NCBI RefSeq assembly: GCF_029223545.1
Contig: NZ_CP097870.1
Location: 1,612,001-1,676,000, forward strand
Direction of reading: 5' to 3'
DNA: 64,000 nt
Source of the DNA: Thauera sp. GDN1
GTDB lineage: Bacteria; Pseudomonadota; Gammaproteobacteria; Burkholderiales; Rhodocyclaceae
The translations under genes and the position numbers were made by a program. Within the stretch, counting starts at the first letter, position 1; the number at the start of each line of letters is the position of its first letter. Positions 1 to 10,411 of the stretch are shown one piece after another. The notes under the pieces were generated by a model, which saw only the letters and a list, made by a program, of their open reading frames with translations, searched no databases and was not told the DNA's origin.

Positions 1-17
1 GTGCTCAGGAGGCTCGC

Positions 18-494
18 ATGACCAGGATTTTCCCCCGCCTGCTGCTGTCGCTGCTTGCGGCTGCGCCCGTGCTCGTCCAGGCGGAGACGGTCGGCCATGT
101 CGACACCGCGTTCAAGCTGATCGGCCGCAACCACCAGGTGGTGGTCGAGGCCTTCGATGACCCCAAGGTCAAGGGTGTGGCGTGCTATGTGTCGCGTGCC
201 CGCACCGGCGGCATCAAGGGAACGCTCGGCCTGGCCGAAGACACCGCCGACGCCTCGGTCGCCTGCCGCCAGGTCGGCGAGATCTCCTTCACCGGGCCGC
301 TGAAGGAGCAGGAGGAAGTGTTCTCGCAGAGCGCCTCCATCCTGTTCAAGAAGGTCCGCATCGTGCGCATGGTCGACGCGAAGCGCAACACGCTCGTCTA
401 TCTCGTCTACAGCGACAAGCTGATCGACGGCAGTCCCCAGAACAACGTGACCGCGGTGCCGGTGCCGGCCGCGCTCGCCATCCCGCTGCGCTGA
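18..494 (+). CDS. creA: CreA family periplasmic protein
   Basis: CreA-family protein of unknown biochemical role, predicted to be exported. The 158-residue product begins with a basic N-terminus and a hydrophobic stretch ending in VQAE near residue 22, a plausible signal peptidase site. The mature part carries segments I recognise from E. coli Cre[37 protein letters not shown] and [15 protein letters not shown]. Length matches the family (about 157 aa). An AGGAGG ribosome-binding site lies 6 bases before the ATG. It sits alone upstream of sstT, separated by a probable terminator. Confidence 0.93.
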   Translation: MTRIFPRLLLSLLAAAPVLVQAETVGHVDTAFKLIGRNHQVVVEAFDDPKVKGVACYVSRARTGGIKGTLGLAEDTADASVACRQVGEISFTGPLKEQEEVFSQSASILFKKVRIVRMVDAKRNTLVYLVYSDKLIDGSPQNNVTAVPVPAALAIPLR

Positions 495-520
495 TCCGGC
501 GCCGCGTCCGTCCGCCGGCC

Positions 521-551
521 CCGCCCTCGGGTGGGGGCGGCGCGCTTTTTT
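521..551 (+). terminator. Probable intrinsic terminator after creA
   Basis: A 6-bp GC stem (CCGCCC at 521-526 with GGGCGG at 535-540) closes an 8-base loop and is followed after five bases by six T residues (546-551). The gap before the T-run is slightly long, so termination is likely but not certain. Confidence 0.5.
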
Positions 552-570
552 CCCTTTCTCGCCCCGAATC

Positions 571-1794
571 ATGAGTTCATCCGCAACCGCCAACCCCGCC
601 CTCCGTTTCCTGTCCGGAACCAGTCTCGTCGTGCAGATCGCCATCGGCCTCGTGTGCGGCATCGCCGTCGCGCTCTTCGCGCCCGAGCTCGCGCGCTCGA
701 CCGCGCTGCTCGGCGACATCTTCATCTCGGCGCTGAAGGCGGTCGCGCCGGTGCTGGTGTTCGTGCTCGTCACCGCCGCCGTGGCCGGGCATCGCCACGG
801 CACCGAGACCCACATCCGCCCGGTGATCACGCTGTACCTTGCCGGCACCTTCGGCGCCGCGCTGGTGGCGGTGCTCGCCAGCTTCGCCTTCCCGACCATG
901 CTGGTGCTCGATGCGCCGCAGGTCGCCGGCACGCCGCCCGGCGGCATCGTCGGGGTGTTGAAGAACCTGCTGCTCAACGTGGTGACGAACCCGGTCAAGG
1001 CGCTGATGGAGGCCAACTTCATCGGCATCCTGGCGTGGGCGATCGGCCTCGGCGCCGCACTGCGCCACGCCGGTCCGGGCATGCAGGCGCTGCTCGCCGA
1101 CCTGGCGGAGGCGGTGTCGAAGATCGTGCGCGTGGTGATCCGCTTCGCCCCGCTCGGCATCTTCGGCCTGGTCGGCGCCACGCTGACCGAGTCGGGCCTC
1201 GGCGCGCTGCTCGGCTATGGCCGGCTGCTACTGGTGATCGTCGGCAGCATGCTGTTCGTCGCCTTCGTGCTCAACCCGCTGCTGGTGTTCTGGAAGACGC
1301 GGCGCAATCCGTTCCCGCTGGTGCTCACCTGCCTGCGCGAGAGTGCGGTGACCGCCTTCTTCACCCGCAGCTCGGCGGCCAACATTCCGGTGAACCTCGA
1401 GCTGTGCCGCCGCCTCGGCCTGCACAAGGACACCTATTCGATCTCGATCCCGCTCGGCGCCACCATCAACATGGCGGGCGCGGCGATCACCATCGCGGTG
1501 ATGAGCCTGGCCGCGGCCCATACGCTGGGCATCGTGGTCGACCTGCCCACCGCGCTGCTGCTGTCGATCGTGTCGGCGCTCGGTGCCTGCGGTGCGTCGG
1601 GCGTGGCCGGTGGCTCGCTGCTGCTGATTCCGATGGCGTGCAACCTGTTCGGCATCCCGACCGACGTCGCGATGCAGGTGGTGGCGATCGGCTTCATCAT
1701 CGGCGTGGTGCAGGATTCGGTGGAAACCGCGCTGAATTCCTCGACCGACGTGCTGTTCACCGCTGCCGCCTGCCGTGCGGCGGAACGGATCTGA
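571..1794 (+). CDS. sstT: Serine/threonine:Na+ symporter SstT
   Basis: Inner-membrane Na+-coupled serine/threonine importer of the dicarboxylate/amino acid:cation symporter (DAACS) family. The 407-residue length is close to E. coli SstT (414). Visible are multiple hydrophobic helices and the conserved C-terminal transport core, including [33 protein letters not shown] and [20 protein letters not shown]. The ATG at 571 has no strong Shine-Dalgarno, but the sequence from there aligns well with the family start. It is followed by the nirS promoter region and is probably monocistronic. Confidence 0.93.
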   Translation: MSSSATANPALRFLSGTSLVVQIAIGLVCGIAVALFAPELARSTALLGDIFISALKAVAPVLVFVLVTAAVAGHRHGTETHIRPVITLYLAGTFGAALVAVLASFAFPTMLVLDAPQVAGTPPGGIVGVLKNLLLNVVTNPVKALMEANFIGILAWAIGLGAALRHAGPGMQALLADLAEAVSKIVRVVIRFAPLGIFGLVGATLTESGLGALLGYGRLLLVIVGSMLFVAFVLNPLLVFWKTRRNPFPLVLTCLRESAVTAFFTRSSAANIPVNLELCRRLGLHKDTYSISIPLGATINMAGAAITIAVMSLAAAHTLGIVVDLPTALLLSIVSALGACGASGVAGGSLLLIPMACNLFGIPTDVAMQVVAIGFIIGVVQDSVETALNSSTDVLFTAAACRAAERI

Positions 1795-1814
1795 GTCTGC
1801 GTGCCGCTCCGTGC

Positions 1815-1828
1815 TTGATTGCGATCAA
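1815..1828. promoter_or_regulatory. FNR/Dnr-type box upstream of nirS
   Basis: TTGATTGCGATCAA is an exact match to the FNR/Anr/Dnr consensus TTGAT-N4-ATCAA. Its centre is about 130 bp before the nirS start codon. Boxes of this type drive oxygen- or NO-responsive expression of denitrification genes in proteobacteria. Role here is inferred from the match and position. Confidence 0.8.
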
Positions 1829-1875
1829 GCATCGTGTGTGATGAATTCTCGCGAAATCAGGCGCTTGGCGGGGTG

Positions 1876-1889
1876 TTGACATCTGTCAA
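1876..1889. promoter_or_regulatory. Second FNR/Dnr-like palindrome upstream of nirS
   Basis: TTGACATCTGTCAA is a perfect inverted repeat of the TTGAC-N4-GTCAA form, one base per half-site away from the FNR consensus. Its centre is 61 bp downstream of the first box and about 70 bp before the nirS ATG. At the usual -41.5 activator spacing, transcription would start near 1924 and leave a short leader. Confidence 0.6.
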
Positions 1890-1948
1890 ATTATTTTATG
1901 GACGGCTTGAAGAAAGTGCCTCACCTTTTCAAACACGAGGGTGGGTAA

Positions 1949-3682
<1,734 letters not shown>

Positions 3683-3698
3683 GACTGTTCGCGCGGTT

Positions 3699-3726
3699 GC
3701 GGCGGGAGGATTCGTCCTCCCGCCGC
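3699..3726 (+). terminator. Strong stem-loop after nirS
   Basis: A perfect 12-bp stem (3699-3710 with 3715-3726) closes a TTCG tetraloop 16 bases after the nirS stop. Only a short T-run follows (GTTT), so it may act as a terminator or as a 3'-end stabiliser that uncouples nirS from the regulator downstream. Confidence 0.65.
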
Positions 3727-3765
3727 GCCGTTTCCGGCGGCCGAAGCGGACGTGAGGTTCTCCGA

Positions 3766-5256
3766 TTGAGCGCACGACCCTTCAACCGCCGCCAGGTGCT
3801 GCGCGACTTCCTGTCGCGCTGCCCGCTGTTTTCCGACCTCGCCACCGCCCAACTGGACGAGCTGTGCGCCGCCGGTCGGCTGCTCGAGCTGCCCGCGCGC
3901 ACCGCCCTGTACCATGCCGGCGATCCCCTGCGCGAGGTCTTCATGCTGTGCGACGGCAGCGTCCTGCGCTACCGCCTGCTCGCCGGCGAGACCCGCAAGA
4001 TCATCGAACTCGTGCACACGCCGCGGGTGCTCGCGCTCGGCGAGGTGTTCGGCGCGCAGCGCTACGCCTCGGCCTGCGAGACGGTGTCGCCGAGCATCCT
4101 GGTCGCGCTCGACGTGCGCGTGCTGCGCAAGCTCGTGCGCCAGGACATCGCCTTCAGCGCCGGCGTGATCGAGGCCCTCGCCCAGCGCCAGTGCGCGATC
4201 GAGTTCGACGTTACCGGCCACCACTCCGGCCTGACCGGGGCCCAGCGCATCCTCGACTACCTGATCGAGCTCGCGGGCGGCGAACTGCCGATCGCCGGCG
4301 AAACCACGGTCGAGCTCAAGGCCAAGAAGAAGATCCTCGCCGCGCGCATGGGCATCACTCCCGAAGCCTTCTCGCGCAGCCTGCGCGAACTGGCCGACAA
4401 GGGCGTGATCGTGGTGGACAAGAGCCGCATCCACATCCAGAACGCCGCCCTGCTCGAGACCGCGCCGAGCGCCGCGCCGCAGCGCCTGAACTTTGCGCGC
4501 AAGCTGCGCCGCACCGATGTGGACGACAAGCCGCAGCGCATCGCCGCCGGCAAGCTCATCAACCATTGCGGTCGCCTGCGCCTGCTGACCCAGCGCCAGG
4601 CGATTGCCTGGGCGCTCGGCGAACATGGCATCGCGCCTGCCGAGTCCGCCATCCAGCTACGTCAGCGCACCACCGAATTCGAGCGCACGCTCGCCCAGCT
4701 CCAGCGTGCGAATCTCGAACCCGAGCCGGCGCACGCGCTCGAGGCGCTGGGCGCGGCCTGGCTGAGCTACCGCGAGGCCTTGTTCGCTCCCGAATCCGAT
4801 GCCGGGCGTGTGCTGCGCGCAAGCGAGGAGATCGTCGTCCTCGCCGACGCCCTGACCACGCTGGCGACGCAGACGGCCGATGGCGGGCCGCACGGGCGTT
4901 ACGTCAATGTCGCCGGGCGCAATCGCATGCTGTCCCAGCGCATCGTCAAGTTCTTCCTGTTCCAGGACATCGCCGATGCGGCGGAGGAGGCGCAGCGCCA
5001 GATCGAGGCCTCGGTCGCTGCCTTCGACGACAATCTGGCCGAGCTGCGCCGAAGTGGCGCCGAGCTGCCGCAACTCGTCGCCCAACTCGACGAGGTCGGC
5101 ACGCAGTGGGCTCGGTTGCACGCCGTGTTCGCCCCGTCGACCGAGCGCATGCGCCGCAGCCAGCACATCCGGCTGGTGGTGGCCAAGGGCATGCGCCTGC
5201 TGCGCCATGTCGATACCGCGGTCAAGCTGTACGAGCGCCTGACCTCCGGGCACTGA
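3766..5256 (+). CDS. Crp/Fnr-type regulator fused to two PilJ-like sensor repeats
   Basis: Unusual one-component regulator. From the TTG start it is 496 aa: a cNMP-binding-like beta-barrel (residues about 12-140), a Crp-type winged helix (about 165-215) and a C-terminal half with two PilJ-like motifs, GRLRLLTQR near 269 and GRNRMLSQR near 383. PilJ/NarX-type domains include nitrate/nitrite sensors. The recognition helix reads EAFSR, matching the E..SR pattern with which FNR reads TTGAT. The four-cysteine iron-sulfur ligand set of FNR is not evident. The start is chosen because a GTGAGG Shine-Dalgarno lies 8 bases before TTG 3766, while more upstream starts fall inside the nirS hairpin. It probably regulates nirS; ligand is unknown. 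Confidence 0.8.
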   Translation: MSARPFNRRQVLRDFLSRCPLFSDLATAQLDELCAAGRLLELPARTALYHAGDPLREVFMLCDGSVLRYRLLAGETRKIIELVHTPRVLALGEVFGAQRYASACETVSPSILVALDVRVLRKLVRQDIAFSAGVIEALAQRQCAIEFDVTGHHSGLTGAQRILDYLIELAGGELPIAGETTVELKAKKKILAARMGITPEAFSRSLRELADKGVIVVDKSRIHIQNAALLETAPSAAPQRLNFARKLRRTDVDDKPQRIAAGKLINHCGRLRLLTQRQAIAWALGEHGIAPAESAIQLRQRTTEFERTLAQLQRANLEPEPAHALEALGAAWLSYREALFAPESDAGRVLRASEEIVVLADALTTLATQTADGGPHGRYVNVAGRNRMLSQRIVKFFLFQDIADAAEEAQRQIEASVAAFDDNLAELRRSGAELPQLVAQLDEVGTQWARLHAVFAPSTERMRRSQHIRLVVAKGMRLLRHVDTAVKLYERLTSGH

Positions 5257-5266
5257 GGCCGCGCGC

Positions 5267-5677
5267 TCAGCGTGCCGCCTGGCCACCGAGCAGGCGGGCG
5301 AGCGCCTCCACCTCCGCGGGTAGCCCGGCGGCTGCGCGCGGGGGGCGGCCGGCCAGGGTGTCGATCATGCGCGCGACCACGTCGCCCTGCGGCAGGCTGG
5401 CGCCGAAGTGCAGCGTCACGCCGCCGCGAAAGATCGCCAGGGTGGGGAAGGTCTCGACGTCGATGTCGCCGACCAGGTCGGCATCGTCCTCGATGTCGGC
5501 CCAGGCGAAGACGATGCCGCGCCGCGCCTCGGCAAGCTGCTGCAGCACCTGCCGGAAGTCGCGGCAGGTGCCGCACCAGTCGGCACACAGCGCCAGCACC
5601 ACGAGGGGCGAGGCGAGCAGGTCGGGATGATCGGGGAGGGCGGAGACGGGGGTCAGCAAGGGGCGTGTTTCGTGCAT
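5267..5677 (-). CDS. Thioredoxin-fold protein with WCGTC active site
   Basis: Thioredoxin-family protein of about 136 residues. It shows the ALCADWCGTCRDF active-site strand-helix (CxxC is C-G-T-C, not the CGPC of TrxA) and the cis-proline segment ETFPTLAIFRGG. A D-I-E-D motif precedes the predicted central strand. No signal peptide or membrane anchor is visible, so it is probably cytosolic. The start at 5677 gives MHETRPLL; more upstream starts would add a proline-rich tail. It is convergent with the Crp-PilJ regulator, with 10 bases between stops. Substrate is unknown. Confidence 0.8.
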   Translation of the reverse strand: MHETRPLLTPVSALPDHPDLLASPLVVLALCADWCGTCRDFRQVLQQLAEARRGIVFAWADIEDDADLVGDIDVETFPTLAIFRGGVTLHFGASLPQGDVVARMIDTLAGRPPRAAAGLPAEVEALARLLGGQAAR

Positions 5678-5756
5678 GGGGCGGCCTGAGGGGACTACCG
5701 GCGTGCGCAGCGATGCCCCTGTCGTGCCGGCCCGCATGCCGCAACCGCGCTGCGGA

Positions 5757-6026
5757 TCAGGCCGGACTGACTTCCCGCATGCTGCACTTGGCGATGCCGT
5801 ACTCGGTCTCGACCAGCAGCGGGTAGGAGGCGCCGCTGAAGCGGCCGAAGTTCGAGATGTTATAGCCGATCACGCTGCCCGGCACCTGGCCGATGCGCAC
5901 GGTGCTGCCGACATGGTAGCCGGCATCGATGGCGCGGAGGATCGATTGCTCGATCGTGCCGTGGTAATGGTGCGCCGCCGAGCGCGGGCGCTGGCCATTG
6001 ACGACGATGAGCGATTGGTTGTCCAT
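5757..6026 (-). CDS. Small conserved hypothetical protein
   Basis: An 89-residue soluble protein that I cannot assign to a function. The start is supported by GAGG six bases upstream of the ATG. The sequence contains AHHYHGTIEQSILRAIDAGY, a VGSTVRIGQ strand and a C-terminal SYPLLVETEYGIAKCSM stretch, suggesting a small beta-rich fold. A CRP/FNR-family palindrome lies about 105 bp upstream, so it may respond to carbon or redox state. Confidence 0.6.
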   Translation of the reverse strand: MDNQSLIVVNGQRPRSAAHHYHGTIEQSILRAIDAGYHVGSTVRIGQVPGSVIGYNISNFGRFSGASYPLLVETEYGIAKCSMREVSPA

Positions 6027-6128
6027 GATGCGCCTCTGCTGTCCGGGAACGGGAGCCGGGATCCAACTCCCGTCGACACCCAATCTACGCCTTTGCCGAG
6101 CAGATGGCAGGGCATATCAGCGTCTGCT

Positions 6129-6144
6129 TGTGATACGGATCACA
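6129..6144. promoter_or_regulatory. CRP-like palindrome
   Basis: TGTGATACGGATCACA matches TGTGA-N6-TCACA, the Crp consensus, and can also be read as a GTGAT-N4-ATCAC variant of the FNR box. It lies between the 3' end of rlhA and the small minus-strand gene starting at 6026. The spacing suits regulation of that gene. Confidence 0.5.
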
Positions 6145-6181
6145 GCCTTCACGCGAGCGTTTCGACTCGCACGTCCCCCGC

Positions 6182-8140
6182 TCAGCCGCGGGCGGCGGCG
6201 CGCGGCACGAAGCTCACCTTCTGCGCCACGACCGTGTCGCGCATCTTTGCGACATGCGGGCGCAAGGCGCCGACCACGTGCATCTCGCAGCGCTTGCAGT
6301 CGAAGCGCAGGGTCAGCGTCTCGTCGCCATTGACCAGCTGCATCGGGTCGGGGCGGATGCCCTTCACCTCCTTCGGGCACAGGTTGAAGCTGTAGCGCAG
6401 GCAGTGCTTGGTGATCATCAGCGAGACGTCGTCGGTCTCCTGGTTCTCCTCGTAGGCGGCGTCGATGAGCTTGACGCCGTGCCTGGCGTAGAACGCGCGC
6501 GCCTTGTCGTTCGACACGTTGGCGAGGTAGCTGAGCGCATCCTGCGGGTAGGGGACCGGCGGCTCGACCGCGGTGGCGCGCGGCGGGCGCGAGTGGGCCT
6601 GCAGGCGTGCGGCTTCGAGTTGCTCCACCGCGTCGCGGCGCAGGCCGTTGAGCTGGCCGGCGGGCAGGAAGGGCGCGGCGGGCAGGTCGAGGGTGATCTC
6701 GCCGAGGGTGAAGATGGTGCTGCCGAGCTTTCCGAGGTGATCGCGCAGGGTGGCGAGGGCGCGTTCGGCGTTCTGCGCCGGCTCGAAGGCGGCGGCGAGC
6801 GTGGCGGTGGCGGCGACGCCGTCCTCGTCGGTCAGCGTCAGCGCGAAGCCGTCGGCAGTGGCGGCAAAACGCGCATCGACGCGGATGCGGCGCTCGGCCG
6901 ACTTCTTCGCCAGCGCGCGTTCGAACTCGTGGTCGTGGTTGCGGAACAGCGAGGTGCCGGGCACCAGGTCGGACGGCAGGGGCTCGGCGGGGAAGATGCG
7001 GTCGATGCCGTCGCCGCCACCCTCGGCCTCGGCGCGGTTGACTCGCAGCCCGACGAGTTCGCCCTTGGGGTCGTACCAGGTCAGGCCGTCGGCGTTGTGG
7101 ATGGGGGCTACACGCTCGACGTCGAAGAACCTGCGCCCCTTGGTGTCGATCTTCTTCACCCGGCCGATCGGCTCGCCGACGAACTTGGGCGACTCGAAGG
7201 CCTCGATGCCGTGCTGGCGCTCGTTGGCGAAGTAGTCGGTGTAGCCGCGGTTGAAGGTCTTGTCGGCCTGCGGAGTGAACAGGAAGGTGGTGCGCCCGCT
7301 CGAGGCGCGGCGCCAGGCGGGGCCGTCGGCATCCGGATGCTCGATGATCTCGTCGAGCAGCGTGCGGTAGTGCGCGGTGATGTTCTTGACGTAGGAGAGG
7401 TCCTTGTAGCGGCCCTCGATCTTGAACGAGCTCACGCCTGCGGCCGCGAGCGCGCGCAGGTTGGCGCTCTGGTTGTTGTCCTTCATCGACAGCATGTGCT
7501 GCTGGCTGGCGACGGTGTTCCCGTCCTTGTCCTTGAGGTCGTAGGGCAGGCGGCAGGCCTGCGAGCATTCGCCGCGGTTGGCGCTGCGCCCGGTGTGGGC
7601 GTGGCTGATGTAGCACTGGCCGGAGAACGCCACGCACAGCGCGCCGTGCACGAAGTATTCGAGCTGGCAGGTGGTGGCCGCGGCGATCTTCTTCACATCG
7701 GCCAGCGAAAGCTCGCGCGCCAGCACGATCTGCGAGAAGCCCACGTCCTGCAGGAAGCGCGCCTTGCTGGCGTCGCGGATGTCGGTCTGGGTGCTGGCGT
7801 GGAGCTGGATCGGAGGCAGGTCGAGTTCGAGCAGGCCCATGTCCTGGACGATCAAGGCATCGACCCCGGCGTCGTGCAGTTGCCAGATGAGCTTGCGCGC
7901 GGGCTCGATCTCGTGGTCGAAGAGGATGGTGTTGGTGGCGACGAAGACCTCGGCGTGGTAGCGGTGAGCATGCTGCACCAGGCGGGCGATGTCCTCGACC
8001 GTGTTGTCCGCGGAGGAACGGGCGCCGAAGGCCGGTCCGCCGATGTACACCGCGTCCGCCCCGTGGTTGATGGCTTCGATGCCGAAATCGGCGGTCTTGG
8101 CCGGGGCGAGGAGCTCGAGGGTGTGGCGGGGATTGCTCAT
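6182..8140 (-). CDS. rlhA: 23S rRNA 5-hydroxycytidine (C2501) synthase RlhA
   Basis: U32-peptidase-family RNA hydroxylase that introduces 5-hydroxycytidine in 23S rRNA (E. coli YdcP/RlhA). The 652-residue product is essentially full length (E. coli 653) and aligns throughout: ELLAPAKTADFGIEAINHGA, ADAVYIGGPAFGAR, QDMGLLELDLPPIQLHAST, SGQCYISHAHTGRSANRGE with its cysteine cluster, SFKIEGRYKDLSYVKNITAH and a C-terminal Cys-rich segment (ITKHCLRYSFNLCPKE, FDCKRCEMHV). The start at 8140 (MSNPRHTLELL) is chosen over an upstream in-frame ATG because the homology begins there. Monocistronic. Confidence 0.93.
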   Translation of the reverse strand: MSNPRHTLELLAPAKTADFGIEAINHGADAVYIGGPAFGARSSADNTVEDIARLVQHAHRYHAEVFVATNTILFDHEIEPARKLIWQLHDAGVDALIVQDMGLLELDLPPIQLHASTQTDIRDASKARFLQDVGFSQIVLARELSLADVKKIAAATTCQLEYFVHGALCVAFSGQCYISHAHTGRSANRGECSQACRLPYDLKDKDGNTVASQQHMLSMKDNNQSANLRALAAAGVSSFKIEGRYKDLSYVKNITAHYRTLLDEIIEHPDADGPAWRRASSGRTTFLFTPQADKTFNRGYTDYFANERQHGIEAFESPKFVGEPIGRVKKIDTKGRRFFDVERVAPIHNADGLTWYDPKGELVGLRVNRAEAEGGGDGIDRIFPAEPLPSDLVPGTSLFRNHDHEFERALAKKSAERRIRVDARFAATADGFALTLTDEDGVAATATLAAAFEPAQNAERALATLRDHLGKLGSTIFTLGEITLDLPAAPFLPAGQLNGLRRDAVEQLEAARLQAHSRPPRATAVEPPVPYPQDALSYLANVSNDKARAFYARHGVKLIDAAYEENQETDDVSLMITKHCLRYSFNLCPKEVKGIRPDPMQLVNGDETLTLRFDCKRCEMHVVGALRPHVAKMRDTVVAQKVSFVPRAAARG

Positions 8141-8254
8141 GGCGCGGCGGGATCGCAAGTGATTGACGGAAAAGGGCTTGATGATATCAAACCGGCCCCT
8201 GGTGTGACGAGGGCGATGGCGTTCGAAGGCGAGTACGAGAAGCGCAGACCTTGC

Positions 8255-8614
8255 TTAGCGCCGGCCGGAGGCGCGCGCGTCCCGGCGCTTCAGCGCGAGC
8301 GGCAGCAGCACCAGCAGGCCGACGGCGTCCGCCAGCCAGTCCAGGGGGTCGCCGAAGCGGTGGGCCGTGCGGGACTGCGCGATCTCCATCGCCGCGCCGT
8401 AGGCCAGCAGACCGAGCGCGATCGCCAGCGGCCGTTGCGGCCAGCCGGCGAAGGCGAGCAGGGCGAGGGCGGCGAACAGGACTGCGTGCTCGATCTTGTC
8501 CTGCCACGACACCAGCCTGGCCACGTCGGGTGCCGGCAGCAGCGCGAGCCAGAAGACCGCGAACAGGGCGATGACGAAGACGAGGCGCAGCAGTTTGCGA
8601 ACGGATGAAGGCAT
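8255..8614 (-). CDS. VanZ-like membrane protein
   Basis: A 119-residue protein with about four predicted membrane helices and the VanZ-family pattern: WQDKIEHAVLFAALALLAF near residue 40 and the polar RFGDPLDWLADAVGLL helix near 90. These small proteins occur widely and their role is not established outside vancomycin-resistance clusters. It is divergent from the sugar dehydrogenase gene; the 92-base gap contains both promoters. Confidence 0.8.
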   Translation of the reverse strand: MPSSVRKLLRLVFVIALFAVFWLALLPAPDVARLVSWQDKIEHAVLFAALALLAFAGWPQRPLAIALGLLAYGAAMEIAQSRTAHRFGDPLDWLADAVGLLVLLPLALKRRDARASGRR

Positions 8615-8706
8615 GCGGAGTCCGAGTAGCGTTGATTTCGAATGGTGCTGTTGGTCGGGCGGGGGCCGGGGAGGTTCCCGTCCGGTCCGAATCGAGGAGA
8701 AAGCTC

Positions 8707-9960
8707 ATGCGTTCCATCACCACGCCGCCGTCCACACCTGCCAGCCCTTTCCACGCGTCCTTCGGCGGCGATGAAGTCGTGGACGCGCCCCGCCGTAGCG
8801 CATTGCGCGGGCTTCGTCTGCGTGCGCTGCTGGCCGGCAGCCTGCTGGCCGCGACGCTGGCGGCCGGGCCGGTGGCGGCCGGGCCGGTGGCGGCGCGGGA
8901 CCTGATCGTGCGCACCGAGGCGGGCAGCGTCAAGGTCACCGAGGTGGCGAGCGGGCTGCAGAACCCGTGGTCGCTCGCCTTCCTGCCCGACGGTCGCATG
9001 CTGGTCACCGAGCGCCCCGGCACCCTGCGCATCGTCGGCACGGACGGGGAGGTCTCGGCGCCGATCGCCGGCGTGCCCGAGGTCCATGCGCGCGGCCAGG
9101 GCGGCCTGCTCGACGTCGCCCTGAGCCCGAGCTTCGCCACCGACGGGCTGATCGTCTTCTCCTACGCCGAGCCCACCGCGAAGGGCGCACGCACCGCGGT
9201 GGCGCGTGCCCGGCTCGATGCCGACGGCCTGCGCCTGGAGGACGTGCGCCGCATCTTCGCGCAGAACGAGGATCCGTCGGGCAGCCACCACTGGGGCTCG
9301 CGCCTGGCGTTCGCCCGCGACGGCACGCTGTTCATCACCCTGGGCGACCGTTTCCATCAGCGCGAGCGCGCGCAGGCGCTCGACAGCCATCTCGGCAAGG
9401 TCGTGCGCATCGCGCTCGACGGCAGCGTGCCCGCGGACAATCCGCTGGTCGGGCATGCCGGGACGCTGCCGGAGATCTGGTCCTGGGGGCACCGCAACGT
9501 GCAGGGTGCCGCGCTGCACCCGCAGACCGGCGAGCTGTGGACCCACGAGCACGGCCCGCAGGGCGGGGACGAGATCAACCGTACCCGCGCCGGCCTCGAC
9601 TACGGCTGGCCGGAGGTCACCTATGGCCGCGAGTACGTCACCGGGCGCAAGATCGGCGAGGGCGAGACGCGCGCCGGGGTGGAGCCGCCGGTGCTTCAGT
9701 TCACCCCCTCGATCGCGCCCTCCGGCATGGCCTTCTACACCGGCGACGTGTTCCCGCAGTGGAAGGGCAACCTCTTCGTCGGCGCGCTGAAGTTCCAGCT
9801 CCTCGCCCGCCTGGTGCTCGACGGCGAGCGCGTGGTGCACGAGGAGCGCATCCTGACCGAACTCGGCCGCCGCATCCGCGACGTGCGCCAGGGGCCGGAC
9901 GGCCACCTCTGGCTGGTGGACGAGACCGAGGGCCGCATCCTGCGCCTGGATCCGGCGTGA
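8707..9960 (+). CDS. PQQ-type aldose sugar dehydrogenase (YliI/GDH-B fold)
   Basis: Predicted periplasmic glucose/sorbosone-dehydrogenase-family protein, a six-bladed propeller that oxidises aldoses with PQQ in characterised members. The 417-residue product has a long N-terminal extension, then a hydrophobic export segment (RALLAGSLLAATLAAGPVAA), then family blocks: VASGLQNPWSLAFLPDGRML, GGLLDVALSP, GSHHWGSRLAFARDGTLF, WSWGHRNVQG, HEHGPQGGDEIN and PSIAPSGMAFYTG. GAGGAGA 6 bases before ATG 8707 fixes the start. Substrate is not deducible. Confidence 0.88.
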   Translation: MRSITTPPSTPASPFHASFGGDEVVDAPRRSALRGLRLRALLAGSLLAATLAAGPVAAGPVAARDLIVRTEAGSVKVTEVASGLQNPWSLAFLPDGRMLVTERPGTLRIVGTDGEVSAPIAGVPEVHARGQGGLLDVALSPSFATDGLIVFSYAEPTAKGARTAVARARLDADGLRLEDVRRIFAQNEDPSGSHHWGSRLAFARDGTLFITLGDRFHQRERAQALDSHLGKVVRIALDGSVPADNPLVGHAGTLPEIWSWGHRNVQGAALHPQTGELWTHEHGPQGGDEINRTRAGLDYGWPEVTYGREYVTGRKIGEGETRAGVEPPVLQFTPSIAPSGMAFYTGDVFPQWKGNLFVGALKFQLLARLVLDGERVVHEERILTELGRRIRDVRQGPDGHLWLVDETEGRILRLDPA

Positions 9961-10025
9961 ACGGGCCGCGGGGCGGATTCGTGTCATCATCGCGCACCCT
10001 TTTCAGCACGGATGGAATCGCGAGG

Positions 10026-10394
10026 ATGGAGAGCCCCTTCAAAGGCAAGACCGGTTTGCGCCGGATCTGGAACGCCTTCCACTATTCACTGGACGGGCTG
10101 TCGGCCGCCTATCGGCACGAGGACGCCTTCCGCCAGGAGACCTGGCTCGCCCTGGTCGCGCTTCCGCTGGCGTTGTGGCTGGGCGACTCGACCCTGGAGC
10201 GCGTGATGATGATCGGCAGCGTGCTGCTGGTGCTGATCGTCGAGCTGGTGAACTCGGCGATCGAGGCGACGGTCGACCGTGTGTCGCTCGAGCGCCATCA
10301 GCTCGCCAAGCGCGCGAAGGACATCGGCAGCGCCGCCGTGCTCATCGCACTGATCAACGCTGCCGTGGTGTGGGGGCTGCTGCTGTTCGGCTGA
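10026..10394 (+). CDS. dgkA: Diacylglycerol kinase DgkA
   Basis: Small inner-membrane diacylglycerol kinase that recycles diacylglycerol to phosphatidic acid, chiefly from membrane-derived oligosaccharide or lipid A modification. The 122-residue length is exact for the family. Three hydrophobic helices are visible, along with the catalytic segments AFRQETWLALVALPLAL and VELVNSAIEATVDRVS (active-site Glu-Asn). GCGAGG lies just before the ATG. It is convergent with the MepK-like gene; the stop codons of both sit in one hairpin. Confidence 0.95.
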   Translation: MESPFKGKTGLRRIWNAFHYSLDGLSAAYRHEDAFRQETWLALVALPLALWLGDSTLERVMMIGSVLLVLIVELVNSAIEATVDRVSLERHQLAKRAKDIGSAAVLIALINAAVVWGLLLFG

Positions 10395-10411
10395 GCCCGC
10401 GGCGGGCTCAG
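10391..10411. terminator. Bidirectional hairpin between dgkA and the MepK-like gene
   Basis: CTGAGCCCG (10391-10399) and CGGGCTCAG (10403-10411) form a 9-bp stem with a 3-base loop. Each arm carries a stop codon of one of the two convergent genes. No T-run follows, so termination efficiency is uncertain. Confidence 0.5.

Noticed and set aside
8178..8190. FNR-like TTGATGATATCAA upstream of rlhA
   Set aside because: The half-sites are separated by three bases instead of four, so it is not a valid FNR/Dnr box.
6254..8608. 784-codon plus-strand ORF opposite rlhA and the VanZ-like gene
   Set aside because: Shadow of rlhA: biased Gly/Ala/Val/Asp composition and no recognisable domain.
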